In this document: positions 7,751-15,487 of the stretch, piece after piece | Numbering within the stretch: position 1 is the first letter of the stretch | How the letters are laid out: every line of letters starts with the position of its first letter | Position numbers and translations under genes: made by a program | NCBI GenBank assembly: GCA_944322925.1 | Contig: CALUQM010000017.1 | Span: forward strand, 1-42,432 | DNA from: an uncultured Bacteroidales bacterium | GTDB lineage: Bacteria > Bacteroidota > Bacteroidia > Bacteroidales > UBA932 | Reading direction: 5' to 3' | Length of the DNA stretch: 42,432 bases | Notes under the pieces: model-generated | Seen by the model: only the letters and a program-made list of their open reading frames with translations | Told to the model about the DNA's origin: nothing | The model's database searches: none

Positions 7751-8725
7751 TCAACCTTCCCAAGCCAGAGCCGACGCACCGAGAATTGCGGCATCGGATT
7801 CCTTTAGCTGGGAGAACATTATCTTGATCTTTCCTTTCCACAACGGAAGGACATTGGCATTCATCGAGTCGAGAATCGGCTGGTACAGGTACTCTTTTGC
7901 CCTGGCGAGACCTCCGAAAAGAACGATTGCCTCAGGGGCGCTGAACGCCACGAAATCAGCAAAAGACTGCCCGAGCATCTTGCCTGTAAACTCGAATATC
8001 CGTATTGCAAGTCTGTCGCCCTCCTTTGCTGCCTCATACACATCCTTAGACGAGATATTGTCGAGACTTCTCAGCACTGAAGGCTCGTCGCTCAAGGTAA
8101 GCCACTCGCGTGCAGTACGCGCCACGCCGATAGCGGAACAGTATGTTTCGAGGCATCCTGTCTTGCCGCAGTTGCACAGACGGCCGTTGTTTCTTACGGC
8201 ACAGGTGTGTCCGAGCTCTCCTGCAAATCCGTCATGGCCGTACACCACCTCGCCGTTTATCACGATTCCGCTGCCGACTCCGGTCCCCAATGTAATCATG
8301 ATAAAATTCTTCATTCCTCTTGCTGCTCCGTAGGTCATCTCTCCGACGGCGGCCGCATTGGCGTCGTTCGTAAGAACGACTTTCAGCCCGCCCGTCTTTG
8401 CTGAAAGGATCTGGGCGAACGGTATGGAACGGTTCCCGCCCCATGACAGGTTCACTGCATTCTCGATAGTACCCGTATAGTAATTCGCATTAGGCGCGCC
8501 TATTCCTATGCCTCTTATCTTGCCTTCCGAGCCGGACTCCTTGATGATTTTCTCAAGAGCCTCGGCCACCTCGTCGATATAGGGTTCGACATCGGTATAA
8601 GTATCCGTTCTTATGACTGTCTGGGCGAGGACCTGTCCGCGCATGTCGACTATACCCATTTTGGTAGTCTGTCCTCCTATGTCAATACCTACTACGTACG
8701 GCTTTTCTATAATATCTGTATTCAT
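7751..8725 (-). CDS. ROK family sugar kinase
   Basis: This 324-residue cytosolic ROK kinase, probably a glucokinase or N-acetylhexosamine kinase, phosphorylates an imported sugar with ATP. The N-terminal ATP loop is GIDIGGQTTKMG (D14). The catalytic Asp is D121 in LTNDANAAA. The zinc site is H173 in GELGH plus the ROK signature CNCGKTGCLE (C184, C186, C191). No helix-turn-helix precedes the kinase, so this is an enzyme and not a ROK repressor. The first ATG is at 8725; the frame upstream to 8734 would need TTG. It sits between two paralogous FucP-type transporters on the same strand, which suggests one uptake-and-phosphorylation operon. Confidence 0.93.
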   Translation of the reverse strand: MNTDIIEKPYVVGIDIGGQTTKMGIVDMRGQVLAQTVIRTDTYTDVEPYIDEVAEALEKIIKESGSEGKIRGIGIGAPNANYYTGTIENAVNLSWGGNRSIPFAQILSAKTGGLKVVLTNDANAAAVGEMTYGAARGMKNFIMITLGTGVGSGIVINGEVVYGHDGFAGELGHTCAVRNNGRLCNCGKTGCLETYCSAIGVARTAREWLTLSDEPSVLRSLDNISSKDVYEAAKEGDRLAIRIFEFTGKMLGQSFADFVAFSAPEAIVLFGGLARAKEYLYQPILDSMNANVLPLWKGKIKIMFSQLKESDAAILGASALAWEG

Positions 8726-8752
8726 GGATTCCAATATTTATTCAAGTTAAAC

Positions 8753-10213
8753 TCATGCTTTTTTCGCAGGTCTTGAACCTAAGAGAGCATAAAGAAGCAT
8801 GTATGCCACGGCCACTACCAATACCCAGTAACTGCTTATATAACCGGCAGCATCGGCAACTGCGCCCTGGATGTAAGGCAATACTCCGCCGCCGCATACC
8901 ATTACCATGAACAGGCCGGATGCGATTGAAGTGTACTTGCCGAGGCCTTCAACTGCAAGGTTGAAAATGCTGCCCCACATGACCGAAGTACAGAGACCGC
9001 AGAGTACGAAGAACATGACGCTGACAGGTATTTCCACCATGGCGAACGACAGCTGCGAGGTCACTGACGGGAATTTGACGAGAGTTTCCGAAGGAAGCAG
9101 AATTCCAAGAAGGAGGAACAGCAATGCTACGGAAGTCACGATAGTCATCATGAGACGGCTGGACACCTTGCCGCCGACCACGCCGCCGAGAAGTCTTCCG
9201 CAAAGCATGAGAAGCCAGTACAGGCCGACAACTGCACCAGCCGTGGCGGCAGACATGGCAAGACCCGGTTTCACATCGCCGGAAATGACGTCCTGAGCCT
9301 TGTTATAGGCATCCTGACTTATGATCTGAGGTTCATAATCTTCATTATCGATATTGGCGGCGTCTTCAGCATGCATCTTGGCAACGACAGCAGCGTTGGC
9401 AGGATCGTGCTGAAATTCATATTCTGCAATAGTCCGGTTCGCCGATTCCTCGGTAGGAGTGGTCATATAAAGATTGGCCAGATTAGGAATGCCGACCTCG
9501 ACTCCCACATAAACGAAGATTGCAATGATACCGAGAACGAAATGTCTGTATGAAAGGGCGCCTTTCACGCTTTCCATGGTGCCGAGTTCCTTTTCTTTGG
9601 ACTCCTTGGCTGCCTCGAGCTCAGGCTCCGGGATATGGGAGAAGATGATGATTATGAAGGCGAGGGCGAAAATCGCCATTGCAATGAACAGGGCAGGATT
9701 GGCATCCGATATCTTCGCATTTGCCGCATTGCCCATCAGATATCCTACGAAGACCGGAACGATGGTGGCTGACAGGGAATTCAGGGAACCGCCGAGCTGT
9801 ATGAGTCTGTTTCCTTTGTTTCCGCCGCCGCCGAGCGTGTTGAGCATCGGGTTGACAACGGTGTTGAGCATACACATCGAGAAACCTGAAACGAAAGCTC
9901 CCGTAAGATATACACCGAAACTTTCAGCTACACCTGACAGGTAGGAAATCCCTACACCGACAAAGCCCACGGAAACTGCGGCAAGAGACGTCACCTTATA
10001 TCCGTATTTCTTGAGGATGAGACCGGCAGGAAGGCCCATGAAGGCGTATGCTATGAAGTTGGCCAGGTTGCCCAGCTGGGACATCGCGTTCGAAGCTCCG
10101 AACTGGGATTTGACGATAACGCCCATAGGATTCTGCAGGCCAGTGACGAAAGAGATCATCGCGAAGAGGAAGAACATGATCACGATCGCGAAAATATTTC
10201 CTTTTTTGTTCAT
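8753..10213 (-). CDS. FucP-type sugar:proton symporter (MFS) with about 70-residue loop insertion
   Basis: This 486-residue paralogue of the transporter at 6441-7733 has matching motifs (FVTGLQNPMGVI, ILKKYGYKV, GGGGNKGNRLIQLGGS). It differs by a hydrophilic, acidic insertion at about residues 251-320 (9254-9463), between two transmembrane helices. There the shorter paralogue has only a turn of about ten residues (HEVGVTPPSA). The insertion is rich in Ala, Asp, Glu and Asn and has no membrane segment. It is the first gene of the transporter-kinase-transporter unit. Its 5' region carries the promoter and terminator module at 10361-10478. The substrate is probably a hexose-type sugar, not identified. 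Confidence 0.9.
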   Translation of the reverse strand: MNKKGNIFAIVIMFFLFAMISFVTGLQNPMGVIVKSQFGASNAMSQLGNLANFIAYAFMGLPAGLILKKYGYKVTSLAAVSVGFVGVGISYLSGVAESFGVYLTGAFVSGFSMCMLNTVVNPMLNTLGGGGNKGNRLIQLGGSLNSLSATIVPVFVGYLMGNAANAKISDANPALFIAMAIFALAFIIIIFSHIPEPELEAAKESKEKELGTMESVKGALSYRHFVLGIIAIFVYVGVEVGIPNLANLYMTTPTEESANRTIAEYEFQHDPANAAVVAKMHAEDAANIDNEDYEPQIISQDAYNKAQDVISGDVKPGLAMSAATAGAVVGLYWLLMLCGRLLGGVVGGKVSSRLMMTIVTSVALLFLLLGILLPSETLVKFPSVTSQLSFAMVEIPVSVMFFVLCGLCTSVMWGSIFNLAVEGLGKYTSIASGLFMVMVCGGGVLPYIQGAVADAAGYISSYWVLVVAVAYMLLYALLGSRPAKKA

Positions 10214-10360
10214 TGTTACTGAGTTTTAATATTATTATGAATTACTGTTTTCGTACACGGTTCCGACGGATTCCGTCCAAAATTGTCGAAAGTTACAAAA
10301 AATTAGATTCAGAACAAAAAAGTATCGGACCAAGCTGCAGCAAAACAGTGGCACGGACAC

Positions 10361-10393
10361 AAAAAAAGCAGGTTCCCTCCCCAAGGAACCTGC
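10361..10393 (-). terminator. Intrinsic terminator in the leader region
   Basis: On the minus strand GCAGGTTCC (10393-10385) pairs perfectly with GGAACCTGC (10376-10368) across an 8-nt loop, followed by seven T (10367-10361). This is a textbook rho-independent terminator, placed about 150 nt upstream of the MFS start codon. Confidence 0.85.
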
Positions 10394-10441
10394 CCATATA
10401 TAAAACGAACTTAACAAATAGACACGAAAAAATTCTTATGT
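10361..10441 (-). ncRNA. Candidate small RNA or attenuator leader upstream of the sugar operon
   Basis: A canonical promoter at 10448-10478 reads leftward and an intrinsic terminator follows at 10361-10393. A transcript from about 10441 would therefore end near 10361 after about 80 nt. The body before the hairpin is AU-rich and unstructured (10394-10441), and no convincing ORF is seen in it. It is either an independent small RNA or a leader whose hairpin attenuates transcription into the MFS gene that starts at 10213. I recognise no known RNA family. The rest of the 10214-10566 gene-free stretch holds only a 13-bp palindrome (10265-10277) and AT-rich repeats. Confidence 0.5.
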
Positions 10442-10447
10442 CTGATA

Positions 10448-10478
10448 CAAAGGTAATAATTCAAAAGGATATTCCAAA
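10448..10478 (-). promoter_or_regulatory. Canonical Bacteroidetes promoter reading into the leader
   Basis: On the minus strand TTTG (10475-10478) and TACCTTTG (10448-10455) are separated by exactly 19 nt, matching both boxes of the consensus. The predicted start is near 10441. It is the only full-consensus promoter found between the calycin-like gene and the MFS gene. Confidence 0.75.
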
Positions 10479-10480
10479 AG

Positions 10481-10512
10481 AATTCAAAAAAATTTTTCCG
10501 TCTTTTTGAATT
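10481..10512. repeat. Inverted repeat AATTCAAAAA-N12-TTTTTGAATT
   Basis: A perfect 10-bp inverted repeat (10481-10490 and 10503-10512) ends 2 bp upstream of the -33 box of the leader promoter. A further direct copy, AATTCAAAAG, lies at 10459-10468, between the boxes. It may be a regulator binding site; alternatively it forms a weak AT-only hairpin ending the calycin-like transcript. Confidence 0.5.
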
Positions 10513-10566
10513 ATGCTTCTAAATTGTAATACCGGTCTAAAATTTTGATTAAAATCTTTAACGGCC

Positions 10567-11016
10567 TCATTGTCCCGTACTGCCGTCATAGACTGTAGGA
10601 TAGTCCCCGAAAGAGAGGGAGAAGGATATCGAATTGCCGTCCAGCGTTCCCGAAAGATCCTTCACAACATATTTTTCATAATATCCGCCGAGAGTATAAG
10701 GCAGGATGCCGTCTCCGGCAAAGGACACGGTTCCGTTCTCTCCGGTTTCCAGTACGGGAATATCAGGTACGGTGATATCGAGCCTCACAGGCATCTGCGG
10801 GACGAACTTTACCTTGAGAAGTTTGAGATCTACCGTAGAACCGTCCCCGGACAGGGCCGCCCGGACCGCCACATTTCCGGTCACGTACTCCTTGCCGTCA
10901 TACGTTACGGTCATGGTTCCCCTGTATTCGGGAGTGTCATCCCCGATTTCCGTCTCGAGCCTGGAGCATGAGCAGGGAAGCAGGATAATAAAAATGAAAA
11001 ACAATATTCTCCGCAT
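10567..11016 (-). CDS. Calycin-like domain lipoprotein
   Basis: This is a 149-residue probable lipoprotein. A short signal (MRRILFFIFIILLPCSCS) ends in cysteines at 15 and 17 that could be lipidated. The remainder resembles the calycin-like domain of Bacteroidetes lipoproteins: a small beta-barrel with YRGTMTVTYDGKEY at the start, KLLKVKFVPQMPVRLDITVPDIPV in two adjoining parts, and a final SFSLSFGDYP strand. The ATG at 11016 is chosen because the longer frame would begin with GTG inside the TonB receptor's end. It follows the receptor by 17 nt, so it is probably a surface or periplasmic accessory to it. The ligand is unknown. Confidence 0.7.
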   Translation of the reverse strand: MRRILFFIFIILLPCSCSRLETEIGDDTPEYRGTMTVTYDGKEYVTGNVAVRAALSGDGSTVDLKLLKVKFVPQMPVRLDITVPDIPVLETGENGTVSFAGDGILPYTLGGYYEKYVVKDLSGTLDGNSISFSLSFGDYPTVYDGSTGQ

Positions 11017-11033
11017 AGGCTTTCTTAAAAAAA

Positions 11034-13292
11034 CTACCACTTGAACGCAAGCCCGACTGTCAGTCTCAAAGGCTTACAGGTCTGGAAAAATGCGTTTCCG
11101 ACCGATTTGAAATAAAAAGTATTATAAGTCGCACCGGACAGATTCTCTCCCCTGAGATAAATATCGAACCACCTGAACAGCCCCCGCACGTCAGCGCCGA
11201 AACAGGCATGGAAAGGCTCGTACATCGTATTAGCCTCATCCCACCATATTCTCCCCTGCGAGGACACTTCCATGCCTACGGCAATGCCGCGGAAATAATC
11301 TCCGGAAAGTCCGAACGTATATTCGCCGCGGGCAAACAATGTATGTTCCGGAGAATACGGAATCCTGTTCCCGTCATATCTCGCTGTCCCCGTGTCATAA
11401 TCCAGAAATCTGGCATCGCAATACCCGTATGAGGCCGACACCGACAGCGCACCGTACCTGTACAGGAGTTCTGCCTCGATCCCGCAGCTTCTCGAATTGC
11501 CTGCATTGGCCATCATCCTTCCGGTATTCAGGCCTTCGGGGAAAACCGTTATCTGCTGGTCCACACAATAAATATTATATACCGACACAGTGCCAGCCAG
11601 CCTGTGTCCGCCCCAGACGGTATCGAAACGGGCTCCGATTTCGAAATCGAGACTTTTTTCAGGACGGTAAACGGTATTGCCTGCTCCGACATTCTCCACC
11701 GGAGAGTCGAAGGCGACACCGAGTTCCTCCATCAGTCCGTTCATCATCCTGTTCTGAAGTATGTCGGAAAATATCTGGGTATTGAAGCCTCCTGACCTGT
11801 ATCCTTCCGAGAAAACGGCAAAAAGACTTACCGGGCCGGCATCGTATATCGCTGAAATCTTGGGCATTATTTCCAGATATCCGTTGTGCTCCCGTCCTGC
11901 AAACACGCATTCGTAAGGAAGATATCCGTCATAATCGGGCACGAGGCCATCTGCCTCGAAACGATAGTGGATCAGGGCCCGGCTGTCGTAATCCATCGAC
12001 GCAAATTCATAATCGACCCTCAGCCCCGCAGTAAGAAGCCACCTTCCTAAGGTGAAATACGACTCGTGGTACAGGGCTGCTCCTGCTGTCGTCATGCCGA
12101 AATCGCTGGAAATCCCGAATTCGTCTTCCTGTATCGTCAGTTCCGCATTTTCGAGTCCCGACTGTATGCCGGCATTCGCATTGGCAAGTATCAGTTCATT
12201 TATTCCGTCCTTTTTGAACCGGACAGGGGCGGACATGGCATTATACTTTGCAAAGCCGAAAAATCCCGTCTGCCAGTTCCACCACGGTTTCCGCCATCCG
12301 GCCTCGGGCCTGAGTATGAGTTCCTGAGTCAGCGCCCCTTCCTTCTGCTGCTGCTTCAGAGTGAACATGGACTTTACCGTAAAGTCCTGATCGAGAATCA
12401 TCTCGTCGGAGAGCAGCTGGAGGCTCGTTACCGAATTCAGGGTCCAGTTCTTCTTCATATATTTGAATTTCAGGCCTTCGGTCACATTCAGCCTGCGGTA
12501 GCCGCAGTCATCGTTGTATGCAAGCGGAAGAAGGGTCCCTGTTCCGGCATCGTACTGTCTGTAAGGATAGCCTCCCTGGTCAGTCATGGATGCGGCGAGT
12601 ATGTTTTCGAATACCAGATCTTTCCGCAGTTTCTTCCATACGCGGAATCTCAGGCCGAGTCCGTCGGACCTGTCCGCATACTTTCCGTCATACGTATTCA
12701 GGTAATAACCGTCCGTATGCCTGTATGCTGCGGAAAATCCGATGCCCGAACTGCCGTAAAACGATGCTCTGGCAGACACGGTGCCGGCGCTTCCGTATTC
12801 GAAAGAAAGCCTTGTCCCGCGGAAAGTCTCAGGAGAAAGAGTATTGAGAGACAATACCCCGCACATCGAATTCCTGCCGTAAAGCGTCGCCTGGGGACCG
12901 CGGAGAAAGACTGCGCTGCCGATGTCGAACAACTCCGTGTCATACGAATTCTTGTTCATCACCGGAATGTCATCGACATACATGCTAACGACAGGATTCT
13001 CCATACGCGAGCCGAAACCCCTGAGGTATATCGAGGAAGTCATGGAAGAGCCGTAGTCTGGTATATGCAGATTCGGAATGACGGAAGATAATTTTCTGAC
13101 GGCATCCGTCCCCCGCGACTCGAGAGACACTGCATCGGCAACCGTAACCGGAGAAGAAATCCGGTCAAGAGGCAGGACCTGCTTGTATGATGAGACCAGG
13201 ACAGCCTCTGAAAGAGTGTCTGCCACCGTGCCGGCAGTTTCCGATACCGGGGAAACCGATATCAGAAGCGATGTCAGAAATGGCAAAAGCAT
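11034..13292 (-). CDS. TonB-dependent outer-membrane receptor
   Basis: This is a 752-residue outer-membrane receptor. After a signal peptide (about 1-20) comes the plug domain, with SSPVTVADAVSLES, IYLRGFGSRMENPVVSMYVD and VFLRGPQATLYGRNSMCGVL, then a 22-strand-type barrel ending GLAFKW with a terminal aromatic residue. It lacks the N-terminal carboxypeptidase-like domain of SusC proteins and has no SusD partner, so it is a classical siderophore/metal-complex type receptor rather than a glycan importer. The plug style is like FyuA/pesticin-type receptors, but the substrate is not determinable. It is co-transcribed with the calycin-like lipoprotein and divergent from sodA. Confidence 0.9.
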   Translation of the reverse strand: MLLPFLTSLLISVSPVSETAGTVADTLSEAVLVSSYKQVLPLDRISSPVTVADAVSLESRGTDAVRKLSSVIPNLHIPDYGSSMTSSIYLRGFGSRMENPVVSMYVDDIPVMNKNSYDTELFDIGSAVFLRGPQATLYGRNSMCGVLSLNTLSPETFRGTRLSFEYGSAGTVSARASFYGSSGIGFSAAYRHTDGYYLNTYDGKYADRSDGLGLRFRVWKKLRKDLVFENILAASMTDQGGYPYRQYDAGTGTLLPLAYNDDCGYRRLNVTEGLKFKYMKKNWTLNSVTSLQLLSDEMILDQDFTVKSMFTLKQQQKEGALTQELILRPEAGWRKPWWNWQTGFFGFAKYNAMSAPVRFKKDGINELILANANAGIQSGLENAELTIQEDEFGISSDFGMTTAGAALYHESYFTLGRWLLTAGLRVDYEFASMDYDSRALIHYRFEADGLVPDYDGYLPYECVFAGREHNGYLEIMPKISAIYDAGPVSLFAVFSEGYRSGGFNTQIFSDILQNRMMNGLMEELGVAFDSPVENVGAGNTVYRPEKSLDFEIGARFDTVWGGHRLAGTVSVYNIYCVDQQITVFPEGLNTGRMMANAGNSRSCGIEAELLYRYGALSVSASYGYCDARFLDYDTGTARYDGNRIPYSPEHTLFARGEYTFGLSGDYFRGIAVGMEVSSQGRIWWDEANTMYEPFHACFGADVRGLFRWFDIYLRGENLSGATYNTFYFKSVGNAFFQTCKPLRLTVGLAFKW

Positions 13293-13338
13293 GTTTTTGT
13301 CATTATTGGATGCAGCTCAAAAATTAACATTCATGGTG

Positions 13339-13368
13339 GCAAAGATAAGGAAATTTGTTTTATATTTG
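13339..13368. promoter_or_regulatory. Divergent -7 boxes between the TonB receptor and sodA
   Basis: A minus-strand TATCTTTG lies at 13339-13346, about 46 nt before the receptor ATG. A plus-strand TATATTTG lies at 13361-13368, about 57 nt before the sodA ATG. Both match TAnnTTTG, but neither has a clear -33 TTTG at the right distance. No other structure is seen in 13293-13425. Confidence 0.35.
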
Positions 13369-13425
13369 TTTTTTATGATTGAATATCAAAAGATATTTGA
13401 AAGAAGTTTTCTAAAACACAAGGAT

Positions 13426-13998
13426 ATGACTCATTCGTTACCGGAACTGCCGTACAGCCCAGACGCCCTGGCTCCTGCAATAAGCGCAGAAACAATTGAA
13501 TTCCACTACGGAAAGCATTTTCAGACCTATATCGACAATCTGAACAAGATGATCGAAGACTCCCCTTATGAAGATATGGGGATAGAGGAAATCGTCATGA
13601 AAGCCGGCGGCGCCATATTCAACAACGCTGCCCAGGCATGGAATCACGATTTCTATTTCCAGTCACTGACTCCCGTACCTGTGGAAATGCCTGAAGTCCT
13701 CGCCGGGAAGATAGAAAAGGCATTCGGGTCGGCGGCGGGATTCAAGACCGAGTTCATCAAGGCTGCCGCTACTCTGTTCGGTTCAGGATGGGCATGGCTG
13801 TGCGAAGACAAGGACGGAGCGTTGTCCATCGTCCAGACCCAGAACGCGGACAATCCAATGACCCAGGGGCTGAAGCCGCTCCTGACAATCGACGTATGGG
13901 AGCATGCCTACTACATCGACTACAGGAACCGCAGGGCGGCATACCTCGAAGCCGTTTGGAATCTCATAGACTGGAACAAGGTAGCCGGAAGACTCTGA
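13426..13998 (+). CDS. sodA: Superoxide dismutase, Fe/Mn type
   Basis: It dismutates superoxide to hydrogen peroxide and oxygen in the cytoplasm. From the ATG at 13426 the protein has 190 residues, standard for the family, and starts THSLPELPYSPDALAP. The four metal ligands are H27, H74 (in WNHDFY), D156 and H160 (in DVWEHAYYIDY). A longer frame begins at 13078 inside the opposite-strand receptor and is not credible. Iron versus manganese cannot be settled by eye. Rubredoxin follows 36 nt downstream, which fits an oxygen-defence pair in an anaerobe. Confidence 0.97.
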   Translation: MTHSLPELPYSPDALAPAISAETIEFHYGKHFQTYIDNLNKMIEDSPYEDMGIEEIVMKAGGAIFNNAAQAWNHDFYFQSLTPVPVEMPEVLAGKIEKAFGSAAGFKTEFIKAAATLFGSGWAWLCEDKDGALSIVQTQNADNPMTQGLKPLLTIDVWEHAYYIDYRNRRAAYLEAVWNLIDWNKVAGRL

Positions 13999-14034
13999 AG
14001 AACATTCACATTATCGACAAATTATAATTTTGAC

Positions 14035-14196
14035 ATGAAAAAGTACGTTTGCATCATCTGCGGATACGAATACGATCCTGCAGTAGGAGATCCTGACAGC
14101 GGGATCGAACCGGGAACAGCATTTGAAGACCTCCCTGCAGACTGGGTCTGCCCTCTTTGCGGTGTAGGAAAAGAAGATTTCAAAGAAGCAGAATAA
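14035..14196 (+). CDS. Rubredoxin
   Basis: This 53-residue one-iron electron carrier has four cysteines in the canonical CIICGYEY and [13 protein letters not shown] arrangement (C6, C9, C39, C42), which bind Fe(S-Cys)4. Rubredoxins pass electrons to oxygen- or peroxide-reducing enzymes in anaerobes. The position directly after sodA suggests an oxidative-stress role. A TAATTTTG box (14025-14032) lies 2 nt before the ATG, but no -33 partner is visible, so co-transcription with sodA is more likely. The cobalamin riboswitch begins 30 nt downstream of the stop. Confidence 0.96.
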   Translation: MKKYVCIICGYEYDPAVGDPDSGIEPGTAFEDLPADWVCPLCGVGKEDFKEAE

Positions 14197-14226
14197 AACA
14201 GGGATTTACCACTCATTTTCGCAGCG

Positions 14227-14389
14227 TGATACGGTGTCGCCAGCGACTCAATAGGGAATCCGGTGAGAATCCGGAACAATACCCGTTGCTGTATTTCCCC
14301 TACCGCCCTTGTCAGGGGGTCCCGCATCAGCCACTGTCTTTGACGGGAAGGCGCGAGGACCGGGATAAGCCAGAAGACCTGCCGTATCA
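14227..14389 (+). ncRNA. Cobalamin (adenosylcobalamin-class) riboswitch
   Basis: The conserved B12 box AGCCAGAAGACCTGCC lies at 14368-14383. The core segment with GGGAATCCGGTGAGAATCCGG lies at 14254-14274, and GCCACTGT lies further on (14330-14337). The closing P1 helix is visible: TGATACGG (14227-14234) pairs perfectly with CCGTATCA (14382-14389). The btuG ATG at 14425 is 35 nt downstream. A GGCA/TGCC hairpin (about 14396-14419) between aptamer and start codon may be part of the expression platform. High cobalamin should lower expression of the whole btu operon. Confidence 0.96.
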
Positions 14390-14424
14390 TGAGAAGGCAC
14401 TGCGGGATTACGGATGCCAGAATC

Positions 14425-15486
14425 ATGAAAAAAAGACTTATCGTTGCCCTGAGCATTGCAGCCATTTCCGGCTGCATGAAATGGGAAGACGGGACAGATC
14501 CGGATCTGGAAATATGTCCCGGTACGTCACAAAAACTTTTTATCGCCAATGAAGGCCAGTGGAGCTACGGCAATGCTTCGCTGTCGTGTTACGATACGGG
14601 CAGCGGCTCTGTCGAGAACGATGTATTCTACAGAGCCAACGGGCAGAAACTCGGAGACACGGCCCAGTCGATGACACTGCATGACGGGACTCTGTGGATA
14701 GTCGTAAACAGTTCCAATGTCATCTTTGCCGTAGACCCTGCGACATTCAGGGAAAAGGGAAGAATCACAGAAGGTCTAAATTCGCCGAGATACATTCACT
14801 TCGTTTCCGACGGGAAAGCATATATCACCCAGATGGGCAGCGGAGACATCCTCATTGCGGATCCGCAGACCTATTCGATTACCGGCAAAATAGAGACAGG
14901 AGCATCTTCGACCGAACAGATTGTCCAGACGGGAGAGTATGCCATCGTAAACTGCTGGTCGTACCAGAAGGAAATACTGAAGATAGACACACGGACCGAT
15001 GCCGTCACAGGCAGGCTCGAAACCGGTGTGCAGCCTGCTGCAATGCAGCTCGACTGCAACGGCAAATTATGGGTGATCAATGACGGAGGCGGTTCATGGA
15101 CGGAAGAAACCATAGGTTCCGAAGCTCCGACTCTGAAAAGGATAGGCCCTGAAGCTCTTGTCATCGAACACACGCTGGCCTTTCCCGAAGGCAGTTCGGT
15201 AAACACTCTGGAAATGAACTCTTCCAGAGACAGTCTGTTTTTCCTGCAGGACGGAGTCATGGGCATGTCCATTGCCGATTCCGGCCTGCCTGACGAACCT
15301 GTGGCCGATCTGTCCGGACTTCAGTACCCTTACGGACTGGCCATCCGTCCCGGCAATTCCGAAATTTTCGTTTCCGATGCACTGGATTTCATGCAGGACG
15401 GTACGGTCAGCAGGTTTTCCTCAGGAGGAGAACTCCTGGACAGGTTCAAGACAGGCGTAGGTCCGGGCGCTTTCTGCTGGTATTAG
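14425..15486 (+). CDS. btuG: BtuG-like cobalamin-binding surface lipoprotein (beta-propeller)
   Basis: This 353-residue lipoprotein has signal MKKRLIVALSIAAISGC, with C17 the lipidation site. The body is a string of YncE-like beta-propeller blades, with repeated units such as LWIVVNSSNVIFAVDP, AYITQMGSGDILIADP and LWVINDGGGSW. In Bacteroides thetaiotaomicron, BtuG proteins of this architecture sit on the cell surface, bind cobalamin very tightly and cap BtuB. Placement directly behind the cobalamin riboswitch and 1 nt ahead of btuB makes that assignment strong. The ATG at 14425 is used because the upstream frame to 14389 runs into the riboswitch. Homology to BtuG is inferred from fold and context, not alignment. 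Confidence 0.85.
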   Translation: MKKRLIVALSIAAISGCMKWEDGTDPDLEICPGTSQKLFIANEGQWSYGNASLSCYDTGSGSVENDVFYRANGQKLGDTAQSMTLHDGTLWIVVNSSNVIFAVDPATFREKGRITEGLNSPRYIHFVSDGKAYITQMGSGDILIADPQTYSITGKIETGASSTEQIVQTGEYAIVNCWSYQKEILKIDTRTDAVTGRLETGVQPAAMQLDCNGKLWVINDGGGSWTEETIGSEAPTLKRIGPEALVIEHTLAFPEGSSVNTLEMNSSRDSLFFLQDGVMGMSIADSGLPDEPVADLSGLQYPYGLAIRPGNSEIFVSDALDFMQDGTVSRFSSGGELLDRFKTGVGPGAFCWY

Positions 15487-15487
15487 A

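Noticed and set aside
10265-10277. Palindrome GACGGATTCCGTC
   Set aside because: Short, single copy and not placed at a recognisable promoter position, so it was not listed as an operator.
10235-10417. 60-codon minus-strand ORF in the leader region
   Set aside because: It runs through the terminator hairpin and has no family resemblance; the promoter-terminator explanation is better.
12066-13091. Plus-strand ORF of 341 codons
   Set aside because: Entirely antisense to the TonB receptor, whose plug and barrel motifs are clear; no motif in the antisense frame.
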